A DNA stretch of 64,000 bases, taken from positions 1,178,001 to 1,242,000 of the forward strand of contig WACJ01000046.1 in the NCBI GenBank assembly GCA_008973525.1, written 5' to 3'. The position numbers and the translations under genes are program-made. Shown piece after piece: positions 48,514 to 60,965 of this stretch. Source of the DNA: Stenopsyche tienmushanensis (taxonomy: Eukaryota; Arthropoda; Insecta; Trichoptera; Stenopsychidae). Every line of letters begins with the position of its first letter. Within the stretch, counting starts at the first letter, position 1. The notes under the pieces are model-generated. The model searched no databases. It worked only from the letters and a program-made list of their open reading frames with translations, and was not told the DNA's origin.

Positions 48514-51500
48514 GTCAGCTTTCTCTTTCAGGGATCTTATGTATGTTGAATGTATATTTAATATATTTATGTATATAATATTTATGGCAGTGTTAATTTA
48601 AGTTTAAACATTTGATAAAAGATTTTTTTGCATTGACCCCGTTCATAAAATTCCACTCATATTAATACGATAAGATTAACCGATTTGTATAAAATACTGT
48701 TAAAAAATATCTTCTATACTGAATATATGTCAGCATGTCTATCTTACAATGGAGGAATCACGTAAAATGATGCATAGTTCATGCAAAAATATGGGAATGC
48801 TAATGGGAAATACATGATATATTTTTAAGGGATATTCCAAGGATATTTCTAAGTGTGAAATTAAAAGTTTATCCATAATATGGACTTAATAAAAAAATTA
48901 AAAATAATAGAAAAAATGACGACAATAAAGTCGATTTCAAGCACGAAATAATTAATTTTAAAACTGTTCAATGAAACCACACAAAAAAATCGTATAAACT
49001 GAGAGATAGATGTTCTTAATTTGAATGAATCATAAAAAAGTTATTAGAATATTGGGGCTATAAAAATCGTTTATGATAGCCACTGTGTTTCGAGATTGGC
49101 CCTAAAATGTAAATGTGTCTATTACGTACTATATTAAGATACAATTTATTGAAGGAAAAATGAAAACTTAGAAGTAAAATATTCCGAACCAAACTAAATG
49201 CAAAATTGACGTTTGTTGAATGGTGATCTGTCAATGTTTCTGAGGTTCTCTAGGTTTTTTCCCACCACTATTATGTTATATCATCGTTGTAAGACGGATT
49301 TGATTATAATTGAGAATTTGCGCCAACAACACTCACAAAGTGTTTTGAATCGATCATTTACAAAGGAGATCATTTGAACTCATAAATCTCATCTCTCGTT
49401 TTTCGAACCCACCTCTTGGGAAAATTTTGATGAAAGGCCCCCAACTACACAGTTTTGTTCGGCAAAAATTGATGAGCTTCTCAAACTTGGTGCGAACCCA
49501 AATGAAATGATAGCCGAGTATAATAGCACACCCGGGAGACGGGAAATTTCGCGATATTTTCATAATTGAGTAATATAAACTCTTAATTAAAGATACATTT
49601 CGGAAAGAAGGGTTGTAATTTTAAATATTCCAAGAATGTTTTGATCCATCTGAATGTTTTCATCGGGAATTATTGACTTCATTTGGGAAAACAGTTCAAT
49701 TAATTATCGGGTCGAGGGGTGAGCATGTGAGCGTGCGATGAAGATTAAAGGTTGTTCTTCAATCTTAATTTAGCCCGATTACGAAGGTTATTTGTAATAT
49801 TTCAGATTAATTAATGATTGATAGGTATGTGTATGTGTCTGAATCGTCACGCTTTATTTCTCTTTTGATATCATCCTACACGTTCCAACACAATGAACCG
49901 TTGACAGCTTTCTACGGGGGGATGATTAAATACGTGAAATTCTTCGACGTGTTATTATAGCTAAATATTTCATTATTAATAGCCAAATAACATTCTACCA
50001 CTAAGGAGAAGTTTTCTTTAACAATGGCTCGGCAGAAGTGTATTGAGAAAACCTTTATAAACGTCTTGATATAATAAAATTTCTAGATGCTTTAATTGCA
50101 ATTCATGAAATTTTATATTTCGTTGCGGAATCCATTTACATGTATTCCGAATTTATTGTTCTTTATTGTCTGAGAGAATAAAGCAGCTAAATAAACAATG
50201 CTTAGAATTTGAGTATTCAAAGATTTGCATAAAGAACATTCTATATTATTAACATTTTGAAACAGAATGTTACTTTATAATAAAGAGCTTTTATAGCGAA
50301 TCCATAGGATTGACTATATTGTCTTATTAAAAGCGTACATTTTAATTGTGCTGATTTTGAAATATATTTTTTAAATCATTGCGTTTATATTTTTATTTTT
50401 AGAAAGTTTTAAAATGTCAGACATTTAAACATTTAATTGCAGACAGTCACAATATAAAACGACATTTCTATAACACAGGTTTTTTTTCTGTAATACAACT
50501 TCATTACTTGTTGATAGATTGAGCAACCATTGTAGTGCGTTTTGAAAGAAATTGACCATAGCAATTTTTGGAGGCATATAAGCATCATACCTGTATAACC
50601 AAATAACTTCGTCCACCAATCAAATAATACTATCGACATTGAATGCATGCTGAAAAAAAAATGAGCAAAACTATATAATAGTATAGCTTACTAAATATAT
50701 AAGAGGTTTGAACGATATGAATGTCTAAGATTAAAGAACTACCGGTGGAAGAAAATGGCTACTAGGATAGCTTAAAATTCATATTATATAAGTAACAATT
50801 TAAGCAAACATTTTAACCAGAAAAAACATAAAGAAAGGCCCATAGTTGTTCTTGCAATTAGATTTACTACAAAGCTTCAAAAATGCTTGGCTTCAAGCAA
50901 TGAAATTTACAAAGATTTCTTGTAAAAAACATTCTAAAATCAATAAGAGTATATTGGATTTGTTGCTTTATAGTGAACATATTGACATCCAAAATACTTT
51001 ACATGGAATGAGATATCAAAATGATACATATGCATACTGCTTTTTGTCTGGATAGTTATGATTGTGATGTAAAATTATTTATTTACATCTTGTTTTCTTT
51101 TAATAGCTTATTTGTGCATTCATTTTTCTAGTCTGAGTCAAAATAAAGGGTCAAAATATTCAGTAGTTATCGTGGCTCCAAACATGAGCAAAGGAAGTAT
51201 TTGCATTTAATGCTTATTCACAGTGCCAAATTATAAAAATAACTCATGAAATGAACAAGATAATGCCTGTGCCATGAATTATTGAATGGTTTCTTGAATT
51301 TTAGTATTTTATAGCATTTGTGTTATTGCACATTGTAATTTTCATATTTGTGTGTAAAATTTTACTTTTTTTTAATCAACCCTTAGATAAATTTCGATTA
51401 GCAGTGTACCATAAATGAAACAGCTGTGAAAAAATATTTATTACAAATATGGTATTTTTATAGTTATAATATTTTTTTTTTGGCAAAAACACTGTGAGAT

Positions 51501-53860
51501 AAACCGACGTATATCCGAAATTGTCAAGCTGTTATCAGTAGTTTGACAGATACAATGAAGTGTTATTGATAGCATTTTCTCTGAATATTATGTACCAAAC
51601 ATACAATCATAACATCTCCTTATAATATAAATATTTTGTATATAAATATTTTCTTACTCGCAATAAATTTGTAGTAGTGATATGTTACGCCTTGTGCTAA
51701 TATAAGTATACTTAATAAATTTCATGCCAAAGTAAGCTCTTATCGTATACTTAAGTGTATACTAAACTAAGAAATCAACCATAAAAGTACAACCGTAGAT
51801 ATAAACATGTAAAAATATCGGTTGCAACACAACTTTAAATGCATGGCATTTAAAAGCAGCGGAATCAAATGGTCGCCATACATGACTTGCCAGGTAGCGC
51901 TTGAGTTTAACATCTTACAGGAAGCTTGATGCAATAAAAGTAAAAAAAACAACCCCCAAGGGAAGCAAAACGAAATAAAAATGACCCATTTTCCAAGAAC
52001 GCAACGTGAAATCTCCGCTTTATTCTTTCCCTATTTATTTTTCGCCCCTTGAAAGTTTTGCTCAGCAGAGCGATGCAGGCAGTCGAAGTAGCATTTCTAA
52101 GCAAATGTTTGTGGTTGTGGAACAAATATTTCATAGGAATGTTTCCGTGAGCTTTACACGCCGTTCCTAAAAGGGGCCCGAAAGCTCCTCTCCCGGGCTG
52201 AGCTTTTCCCGAAGTTTACGTGTTGACGCAGGCATTGATTAATATGGGACATATTTTTAACTGAAAACGTTGCGCAGGTAGGCACCGAGCTTTAAAGAAG
52301 AAGTCTTTTTACAAAGAATCCTCATGAATTGCGCTGGCTTCAAATCCTCTTACGTTCCATGATAGCTCCCACCCTGTGGGCGGCGAAAAATGCTAAGCCT
52401 TAACTCTCGTTATAAAATTACATAATCGCAAACACATTTCTTAAGAGGGCTAAATCTTATAAGTCTACGAGTTTTATTTACTCTCAATCGCTCATCTCCT
52501 CTCAAATCTCCTAAAAAATAACGTTTTTTTTCCTACGAAGCAACGCCGGCCCGAAATAATCTGCTACATCCAATTATTTTTGTTTGATGAATTTAATTTA
52601 AGCTTGCCTTTTTGAACAATACAAAAACATTTTAATCCATCTAGATGCAGTAAAATGAATTAACATTTTTATGTTGCTTTGTTGCATGCAATTTAAAGTT
52701 TTTAGACAGAATTTATATCGTCTAAAAGTATTTCGTTTAATTAATTTAAGTTCATGTGTGAATTGCATAATTTGAATTGGTCACATTTTAAATTTAAATA
52801 GATTCAGAAAAAGAGCATCACAGTCTCTCAGGGAAGTCATGACGTGACTAGAAAATTTAAAGGGCGTTAAGGTTAATTAAGGAAGCGTTGATATTTTTGG
52901 TAGTCTGGCGCAAAATTTCCACCATTTCAGTAATTTAAGTACTTGTTATAAGTAATATAAGAAGAAAACTTTCTATTTCCACTTTCGCCCAAAATCCAAG
53001 ACAAAAATATTATGTGATCATCTTCGTAAGAGGTATTCTAATACTTTCACATTGCTCTCATTCGTTAAGTTAATATAGCGTTTAAAATATTAAGCCTTTT
53101 TATACTATAAAAGTAAAATCAATACTGACGACATAAATTGATGCTTTTTACTATACTATATTTTTTAAGAATAAAAAATGAAACACGTCTTATCTCATAT
53201 GAGGAAAAAAAATATCCATATTCAGTAAAAAGTTAATTTTAAGTGATGAATACGATTTTTTTAATAAATTATTTTTTATCATATAGCTCATAATCTTGAT
53301 TAAAATAAAATCACAAAGATTTGAAGTTGAAATATTCGCAATATTTTGAAATACAATTGAAATCATCAACGTTTGCCATTTCAGAAAATACCCGAATCCC
53401 ATAATTCAAAAATGATTTAGATTTTAATGATATGTAATCGAACATCTTGATTCATAAAGTAGTGACCACAAAAACTTATTCTATGAAAAGTAGGAGTAAA
53501 TTTTAGGCCTAGATTCATATTTCAACTTTTCATCAGTGCTAAAAATTAAGTATGTAATAGAGTTAATCTTGCTTTTAGTAAGTTTAAGTAAATTATTTCT
53601 TTCAAATCCTACCTATTAGACATTTTTTTTAGTTAATCAGTTATTTTGCAATAGCCTATGTCAATTGAGTGGTATTCTTATCCAATAGTGTTTGATCTTT
53701 CGTTTTGATTTTTGAGTTTACCAGCCAATTTTAAATTACATTTTTGAATATCAAAAACTACTTTAGCGTTGATTATATAAGAGCGTGCTTACCAAGTTTA
53801 AACATGATTAGCATGCAATGACTAGGATGAATTTTGGCAGGCCCTATTTTTACCATAGTA
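48514..53860. other. Long AT-rich noncoding stretch
   Basis: No supported gene. A GC-richer pocket lies at 52000-52400. Minus-strand frames near 49354-49563, 50425-50648 and 51767-52134 have no recognised domain. Quasi-palindromic GTATACTTAAGTGTATAC lies near 51746. Confidence 0.4.
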
Positions 53861-54010
53861 CCTGCAGGTAGTCAAATGGTTAAGCGATTAAATTAGCAAC
53901 TCAATCATCTTGGGTTTACATCTAAAGTAGACGTGGTTGGAAACCACATTTTAAAAACATGTACGCTATGAAAAAACGGTTCTATAAAAGGGATTGTTAA
54001 AGTCATCTAA
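53861..54010 (+). repeat. tRNA-derived SINE (family B)
   Basis: TAGTCAAATGGTTAAGCG from 53869 is a good A box and flanking D-arm. GGTTTACATCT from 53913 is a worn B box. Their starts are 44 bp apart, exactly the A-to-B spacing of tRNAs (positions 8 and 52). The body (GTGGTTGGAAACCACATTTT, ACGGTTCTATAAAAGGGATT) extends beyond the tRNA-like part, and its 3-prime end recurs at 10000-10070. A short T-run follows. Confidence 0.65.
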
Positions 54011-55539
54011 TTTTTTTTTAATATAAATCTGAGCAATAAAATCCATCATGAAGTGCTCAACTAAAGCTTTTTGAATTTTTTGAGCTTTTACTAAGCTTGC
54101 TGAATTTTAGACGAGGAGCAAATAATTCTCTTCTCAAAACATAATTTTAATATCATTTGATGACATTCGTCGACTAGTTCTAACGGAAGTTCTAACGGCA
54201 AGTTAGCAGTTCAAATTTTGTACAAGCGTATTTTTCGCTGCAAATATTTTTCGTACAATTTTTGGATATAAGTATTGTTTTAATTAATATATTTAGAGGA
54301 TCCCTCTTTTATTTCCTATTATTCAAATTTTGTGCCATTAATAAATTTTCGCATGCATATCAAGGAATTCTACGATTTTGATACATAAGTTGGTGGTTAC
54401 AATCTGTCTGGCATTTGTCGTTGTAATTGTACCGTTTTTTATTGAAAATTAATGTTCACTAACGGCAACGATTTTTTTCTGAAAACAACATTGGGTTTAT
54501 CTGAGGTATATATTAAAATGATCCCTAGCCATTTATATGTGCTCTGATTTAATGTCTTCTTGGATGAAAGATTGGTTGTCTAGTGAATATCGGTGTTCTT
54601 GACGTCCATATCTTTTGATATGCTAATGAGGACAGTATCAGCTAAAAGCTCGTAGGCGTTTTGTAAATGGTGTCGTGTAAGATTTATTTAACTGCGAAAT
54701 TTATAGAAACTAGTTTCTTTAAAAAGTTCTAAGCGAAAAGAAATTTCGTCGTGTTTCCGGCAGGAAGCTTATAAAGAAAAAAATAAAAAAGCACTTCTTA
54801 AAAAATAAAGTTTTATCTCGAGAGAAGTTGACGTTACACATGATGCTTCATCACGCCATAAATCGAGCAGACCATATCACGGCGACCTTCACCTTTGCAG
54901 GCTATATATTTAGGCTGTACGGATTGTCGTAAAGCTAAGAAAACTTTTATGGCCTTTTTTTTAACTTTACCAAGATATTATCATAATCGCTTATCTCATC
55001 ATCCGAGTTGCGTGAAAAATTAAACTTCACCTGGCACGAAAAAAGATGACCTCTTCCCCTACTGCCTCGACGTTTAATTAATGGTCTAATGCGCTTTTAA
55101 ATCCTGAACAGTTTGAGGACCAATAAAGAATATTTAAGTACCTTTTGCATTTTTAAACGTTCGATACCGTAACGTGTATATGGCGAGTTACACGATTGCA
55201 GCGATTCGTGAATCACGTACAAGGGTTAAAGTTTTAATGGGGAAATTTTTCCAAGAAATCGATCGTTATCCTAGTAAACTTTATTATGCAGTATTGGATA
55301 TTTTTAGTTTGAACTAGTTGCTCGAACCTCTTATGCAATTATTTTAATGGACAAAATAAATTTTTATTGGCCATAATTCACGATTTTATCGCGCTTGATG
55401 ATTGAATTCCTAAATGCCTTAAATTGAAACCAAAACAGGGCGAATTTCATTTTAACTATGGCTTATATATAAACAACTCTAAAAATATTAAAATAGAGAC
55501 CAAATTATGTATTTATGGAAATATGTTTTCCATTAATAC
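54011..55539. other. Noncoding stretch
   Basis: There is no gene. A small tandem duplication, TTCTAACGGAAG then TTCTAACGGCAAG, lies near 54177-54202. A GC-richer pocket lies around 54830-55080. Confidence 0.4.
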
Positions 55540-56433
55540 TTAAGGGAGGAAACCACATTAGACGGTTCGAAAAATTGTTTTTTTTTTATTTCACAAATTA
55601 TTAGTAAAACTATTCAAGAATATGTTTTGAAAGTTATGAGGAGTTCGCGACGGGTAGTATAAATTAATCATTCAGTGGACCCTTATTTACTTACTTGACT
55701 CTATACCCCTGTACTACGGGAAAAGAAGGATGTGAAATTTCAAGAAATTGGAATTCGTGGTCTCGATTTCAAGCTCATTATCAATTGCAAGTGTGGATCA
55801 TGAAAAACCAATTCAGATCCATTCGTTGACACTAGATTTGAGATAAATCATAGAATTATGTTTGTCATGTGACTCTATACCCCGATCTTCAAAAAGCAAT
55901 TCTTCCGATATATGAAGATTTATCGAAAGATTAATTACTGAGTACTGAATTACCAAGACATGTTTAGGTGGTCACACACAGAATGCAAATGAAAGTTTCG
56001 ACTCGACCGTATTGGTTCCAAAGCACTTACATTCTGGCTTAAAGGCAAGTGGAGATCAAGGAAGCTCGGAAAGCACGAAAAGAAGAGATGCATTCTCAAA
56101 ATTATGCATGTGAAGAAGGTGAAGGGTTGCTATATGATGCTGGAATATCTGATTAACTACTAGGTAGTTTATGCCATTTATTACTGCCTTGTTTTTAATA
56201 ATATTCAAATTTTATATTGAATTCAATAAAAAATTGTGATCAGCACATTGTACCAAAGCAGTAAACTCTAACTTGACTATTTCTGGCGGAAATTACTAAA
56301 AAAGAATTTCAAATGTATTTCAAAATATTAAAAAAATACTATCAAAGTTTAAATATATTCTTATTATTCCTTCCCTGTTAAAAAAAATACAAAAAACGCT
56401 AAAAAAAACTACCTCTCATGTGGTTTCTTCTTA
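55540..56433 (+). mobile_element. Kolobok-type transposon, internally deleted (0.9 kb)
   Basis: The left end is TTAA at 55540-55543 followed by GGGAGGAAACCACATTAGA. The right end at 56414-56432 reads TCTCATGTGGTTTCTTCTT, which matches the reverse complement of the left repeat at 15 of 19 positions. The right TTAA has decayed. The termini follow the layout of the 46.9-kb element (TTAAGGG...TTAGAC) but differ in sequence, so this is a related subfamily. It carries a deleted transposase fossil. Confidence 0.7.
55876..56156 (+). pseudogene. Kolobok/Mutator-like transposase fossil, copy 3
   Basis: LYPDLQKAILPIYEDLSKD comes first, then a stop and a frame change. It is followed by LGGHTQNANESFDSTV and LVPKHLHSGLK, a large internal deletion, and the C-terminus VEIKEARKARKEE, EEGEGLLYDAGISD, ending in TAA at 56154-56156. 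The QNANES motif and the C-terminal EGLLY-GI block place it in the same family as the fossils at 31.6 and 47.5 kb. This copy keeps the true C-terminus that the other two lack. It cannot be functional. Confidence 0.8.
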
Positions 56434-57492
56434 TTTTGTTGTTATAGAAAATTATTTAACCATCTTAAAGTAACGAAAATGTCCGTAAATATTAATTATA
56501 ATGCGAAATATGATTGTAATAAAAAATAGAATATTTTTATAAATCCTTACTATTTAACACATTTTCATAATTTCGTTAAAAACATTTTTTTTAATTTGTG
56601 AAATTTTAGCATTTATTATAGTTTAGTACTAAGAAACATTAAAAAATGAAAATAGCGACGCAGTGGTTCAATAAAAGTCAAAAAAATGTATAAATAATTT
56701 TAAGCATTGAGTGGCTATTGGTAAAAGCGAATCTATTTAGGTCGTAATTTAATGATCGTACTTTGTATAACTCGTTTATCGCCGGTATCAACACCATAGT
56801 TCAAATCTTTTGACCAAAACATTGAACAATAAGCTCGAATTGGCCCATTGGAAAGTTCCATCAATCCATACAATCATAGTGCATGCGTATTATTAAAATT
56901 CAAGTAGATCAACGTTATTAAAAAAAAAAACTTTTACCAAAAATATATCATGGGTCAATTTTGTTTACAGTACAAAATTGACAGCTGTCAAAGTGATGTG
57001 CACATTTGTGAGTGCTTTGCGCTTGAAGGCCTACACCCCCATGACATTTTTTACATTTAAGCCTTTCAATAATAGATTTTGATCATATCCGATTACAGAT
57101 GCCGAATTTTAATTTAATATTTTCCATTGATTTATGGACAATGGTATATAAATCGCTTTACTTGATGTTTCTATAAATCATTATACATTTCAAAGACGTT
57201 TGTTTCACCCCATTTAGCTTAATTCATTGGAACTGGTCTCTGTCTAGGGGATAATTGATTTTCAACTTAATCCCTCCACCTTCTCATGAGAAACCTGCGG
57301 AATGCAAGTTAATTTATCTTCGAAAATTAAACATTGACTATTATTACGGAATTCGTCTTGAAAGGACCTGGGACTGCCGATAATAATAGCCGTTGTCAAA
57401 TATCGCATTTCTCAGCGCGCTTTCATATTGCGTGATGAAAAAAATATTCTAGAAAAAATTTCTCTCACGTACGCAAAAATTTCACCATTTAT
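56434..57492. other. AT-rich noncoding stretch rising into a GC-richer patch
   Basis: There is no gene. From about 57200 the sequence becomes richer in CpG and leads into the E-box cluster. Confidence 0.4.
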
Positions 57493-57523
57493 CACGTGGC
57501 CACGTGCTGCTTCTACGCACGTG
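57493..57523. promoter_or_regulatory. Cluster of three CACGTG E-boxes
   Basis: CACGTG occurs at 57493-57498, 57501-57506 and 57518-57523. The first two form the 14-bp palindrome CACGTGGCCACGTG. CACGTG is the core site of bHLH factors such as CLOCK/CYCLE, Myc/Max and USF. The surrounding 57200-57760 patch is GC-richer than average. Function is inferred only from the motif density. Confidence 0.4.
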
Positions 57524-58284
57524 GCTGTTAATATTTAACCTTTACGGTTTATTCGCACTCCCATTTGGCTACTTGTAAGTTTCGCGTGCAAAATCGAAAA
57601 TTTAATCAGAGCATAAATTGACCGGATTCCATTTGCATTCAATCGTTAGGCGCTGTTCGCAATCCGCTAAGACTCCCCAGAAGCAGGGGGTGGTGAAACG
57701 ATCATAACGCATTCAAATTGTGGCCATTATCAAATTTTGCCTTCATCAAAATGGCAGCTCTGATTTCGTGAAACAAAGTAATTATCAAAGTTAAATTAAA
57801 TGTTGGCATTCATTATTCAATATGATATACACCGTTTTGCTGAATTGAATAATTCGCGGAGCTGTTTAATTACCCGAATGCATGTTTTTGTTATTTCGAA
57901 AATAAGTTAACATTATTCACATGGTGATATAGAATTGGGAAGGTCTGTTCGTGAAAAGCGTCCATTTGTATTGCGGAAGTTCAACGATTTCAAATTGTAA
58001 ATAATAGAACGTGAGCTCGCTTCAATTAAACTTCATACAACTTTTGGCCTTTTGATAAAACTGCATTTTGCTGGACTTGAAGTGAGTATATGCATAGTAA
58101 AAATTGTTTTGCACGTATACGAATGAATTGAGAAATCACTTTGCATAAAATAATACTATGACTGTGAAGATAAGCTTATTTATTATTTGGACTTTGACGA
58201 GCGTTTAGTCGGCAATAATCCAATAACAGTCCAGCAACTAGCAACATTAATTGAAAACACTTATGAACATTTTATTTTAAAGAG
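57524..58284. other. GC-richer noncoding patch
   Basis: There is no open frame or repeat of note. It is continuous with the E-box patch and could be an enhancer. Confidence 0.3.
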
Positions 58285-58375
58285 ATCACAGTCATCATTG
58301 AGGAATCCAATCCCGGGATCCCGGACAGTTTTAGGTGCTCATGAATTCCGGGATTAGTAAACGTAATCCCGAAAA
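58285..58375. repeat. CCCGGGAT-rich repeat, possible transposon end
   Basis: AATCCCGGGATCCCGGA, AATTCCGGGATTAG and GTAATCCCGAAAA follow one another within about 70 bp. They contain the 12-bp palindrome CCGGGATCCCGG at 58313-58324. A weaker echo, AAATCGGGAATCGG, lies near 58632. Such CCCGGGAT clusters occur in some animal hAT elements, but I could not define ends. Confidence 0.35.
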
Positions 58376-60862
58376 ATTCTACTAATACTAATTGGCAAAC
58401 TTATACATATATACAATACATGTATATTTTTTCTTGATTGTTATATGAACCTTTCTAAGCCGGTGATGTATTTACTACACCTCGACTCTAATAATGGGAA
58501 TATCGATATTAAATATAATCGATACGTGGTTCAGATTTTTTTATTGCTCTGTAATATAATTATTATTCACATCAAAGTATTATAGTATATAAGTATTCAT
58601 CTGCAGCGACGGAAATAAATAATTAGTCGTGAAATCGGGAATCGGAATTTAGTGTTTTATTTATGAATTGTATTTTTATCTTTTCTTTAATAAATAAAAT
58701 TCTTTCGCCTTCAAACTATTTTTTTTATAAATTTCCTTTTATTTATTCCTTTTATTATTTTTACATTTCCAAGCTGAAGGAATAAATTCTTCTAAAAAAA
58801 ATATTTGTTTTGCTGCACATACAGCTCTAGCAAACAAATTTTTAGTAATGCATACTCTCACTTATTTGACCATATACTGCAGTATTACGCTATTCATTTT
58901 TATTATTTCGACGTGCTTAACATCTAACTTCTTTTTTTTCCTGAGCGTTTCCATGGAAATAGAACAATAATTAATGAATTGTTGCATGAACTAAATGTTT
59001 TGCATTATCTAAGTGTGGTATTAAAAGTACACCCACCAGAATCATGGAATGGTAATTTTTGGGCATCAATAAGATGAAAATAATTTTTGTCTTATGTTGA
59101 GTTGACCGAGACGATTCAATTTTAAGTCGGTGGGAGTGTAGCGTGAACCAACGTTTGATCGTAATTGATTTGATCGTGAATTAGACCTGGCCACGTATGC
59201 TTTTGTTAGAACTATGTCCATAAATTTTAGACATGGAATAAGAGTTAAGCATCGGTTAGAGTTTCGAATAGATCTATCTTTTTCCCATAGCCATCGCGTA
59301 TTAAGCGAAACCGCTGATTTAGATTCGATAAATTATTACAATATTAAACGTCGGCTAGAGATCTTTACTATTATTTGCCGACAAAAACGTGAAATTTTGA
59401 TAAAATTTAAATCAAGTGAAATAAAATAATAGAATTTTCTGTGTTATTTACGATAATTATAGAGGAGATGGGTCAAAAAGGATCGCTTTGGCCATAAACA
59501 AATGGCTTGCACGCCAGATACCATGACGCGGTGACGGTCGGTGCGATTCGATTCGGCCAAAACAATCAAAGGTGCGCCTACAAAAAACAAATCTTTCCCC
59601 GAAAACAAAGTAAGCTGCCAACGGGTCACATTACAACTTTTGTTACAAGCAAATGGCGTTCCATTGTTACGTTTCACGGTGCCGCGGTCCGGTTTGTATT
59701 ATTTTGACATTTATTTATTCCACCGCGTTTCGCGAATAATATATTTCATTTTCACCTTTGCCCTGCCCCCCTCCCCCCATCGTCGACCTTTACTTGTAGA
59801 CATTAATATTTGTGCGAACGTAACAAATATTGTGGTCAAATGAGACCCACCCGTAATCGTTTGGACGCATTTATTATGAATAAAAAACACGACACCCTTT
59901 TGAGCTTCTAAATATCTTGTATTCATGTTGGCTACAAGCAAAAAAGCTTTTCAAAGAATAAAAAAATAAAAAATATTTTTTTATTATTATAATAAGAAAC
60001 CAAGATCTTAACCACTATAACAACACTTACTCAGTATTAATACCAGGCGAATTCCCATAATCCATCGTATACGTCTCTTTTTAGTCTTGATGTTAATATA
60101 ATTTAAGCATCCAAAACGATTAATGATACTTGCAATTAAGGAGGCATTAATATCCACCAGATGTCAAATCTAATTGCATAGGGATTACAGGATATTATTC
60201 CTCAGAAGGAGATATTTTTTAAATATGATATTTGAAAATCACATTATTAATTGTAGCAGATCCACTCTAAACTAGTAGATCATTATCACAAATTTACACA
60301 AGGAAAAAATCAGGCTCGATCAATAAATTCTAGCCTATCTAACCTTTAAAAAAAGTACATTGATTTATGTTTGTTCGTGTCCTTTCAAAAAGAAATAAAA
60401 GGGCAGCTGTCCTGGCATTCTATATTTTAAGAATAAACTCGCCGCCTTTCATATTTATAAGTTATGTAAAATAATTTATACATTTTTTATAAAAAGGTTG
60501 AATATTATCTCTTTTAAAATGTAATCCCCCAGGGCACCAACTTCTAGGGATTCCCTCCTCTTTATTTCTCTTCCCAATATTCGTGGATATCAAATTCTTA
60601 AATTTTAATAAAAGAGAACTGGTTCCGAATTGAAATGACACAATACCTTGAGCAGACAGGCAATAACTTTGCTATTTATTAAAAAATATATTATTTTCAA
60701 CTTATTTATTTATTTTATCACGGTCACAAGAATTTAACAACATTATTATGTGTATATGATTGAAATTTTGTTAATCAAATGGTTAAAAATACATCATAAG
60801 AACTAAAATTTCTTGATGTGAAGAATATAAAGAAAAGTATTTTGAGGCGGGTATTTAAGAAT
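58376..60862. other. Noncoding stretch
   Basis: Overlapping frames on both strands at 59444-59941 sit in a GC-richer pocket. None has a recognised domain, so they are likely composition effects. Confidence 0.4.
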
Positions 60863-60877
60863 ATTTGATTATCAAAT
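60863..60877. repeat. Small palindrome ATTTGAT-T-ATCAAAT
   Basis: Seven-base arms around one central base. It lies seven bases before the first of the two large palindromes. Confidence 0.6.
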
Positions 60878-60884
60878 CAAATTC

Positions 60885-60924
60885 GTATGATAAAAGTAAT
60901 TCTTAAGAATTACTTTTATCATAC
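60885..60924. repeat. Perfect 40-bp palindrome 1
   Basis: The 20-base left arm (starting GTATGATAAAAG) is the exact reverse complement of the right arm, with no spacer; the centre is CTTAAG. Confidence 0.92.
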
Positions 60925-60925
60925 T

Positions 60926-60965
60926 AATTTCTCAACTCATTGTTTAAACAATGAGTTGAGAAATT
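60926..60965. repeat. Perfect 40-bp palindrome 2
   Basis: The 20-base left arm (starting AATTTCTCAACTC) is the exact reverse complement of the right arm, with no spacer; the centre is GTTTAAAC. It is one base from palindrome 1 and unrelated to it in sequence. Confidence 0.92.

Noticed and set aside
53869..53925. Possible tRNA gene
   Set aside because: Box spacing is right, but the acceptor stem does not pair, the B box is worn and the sequence continues into a repeat body shared with 10.0 kb.
59444..59941. Overlapping 66-100-codon frames on both strands
   Set aside because: Mutually overlapping, no domain, no splice context. Explained by locally higher GC lowering the stop frequency.
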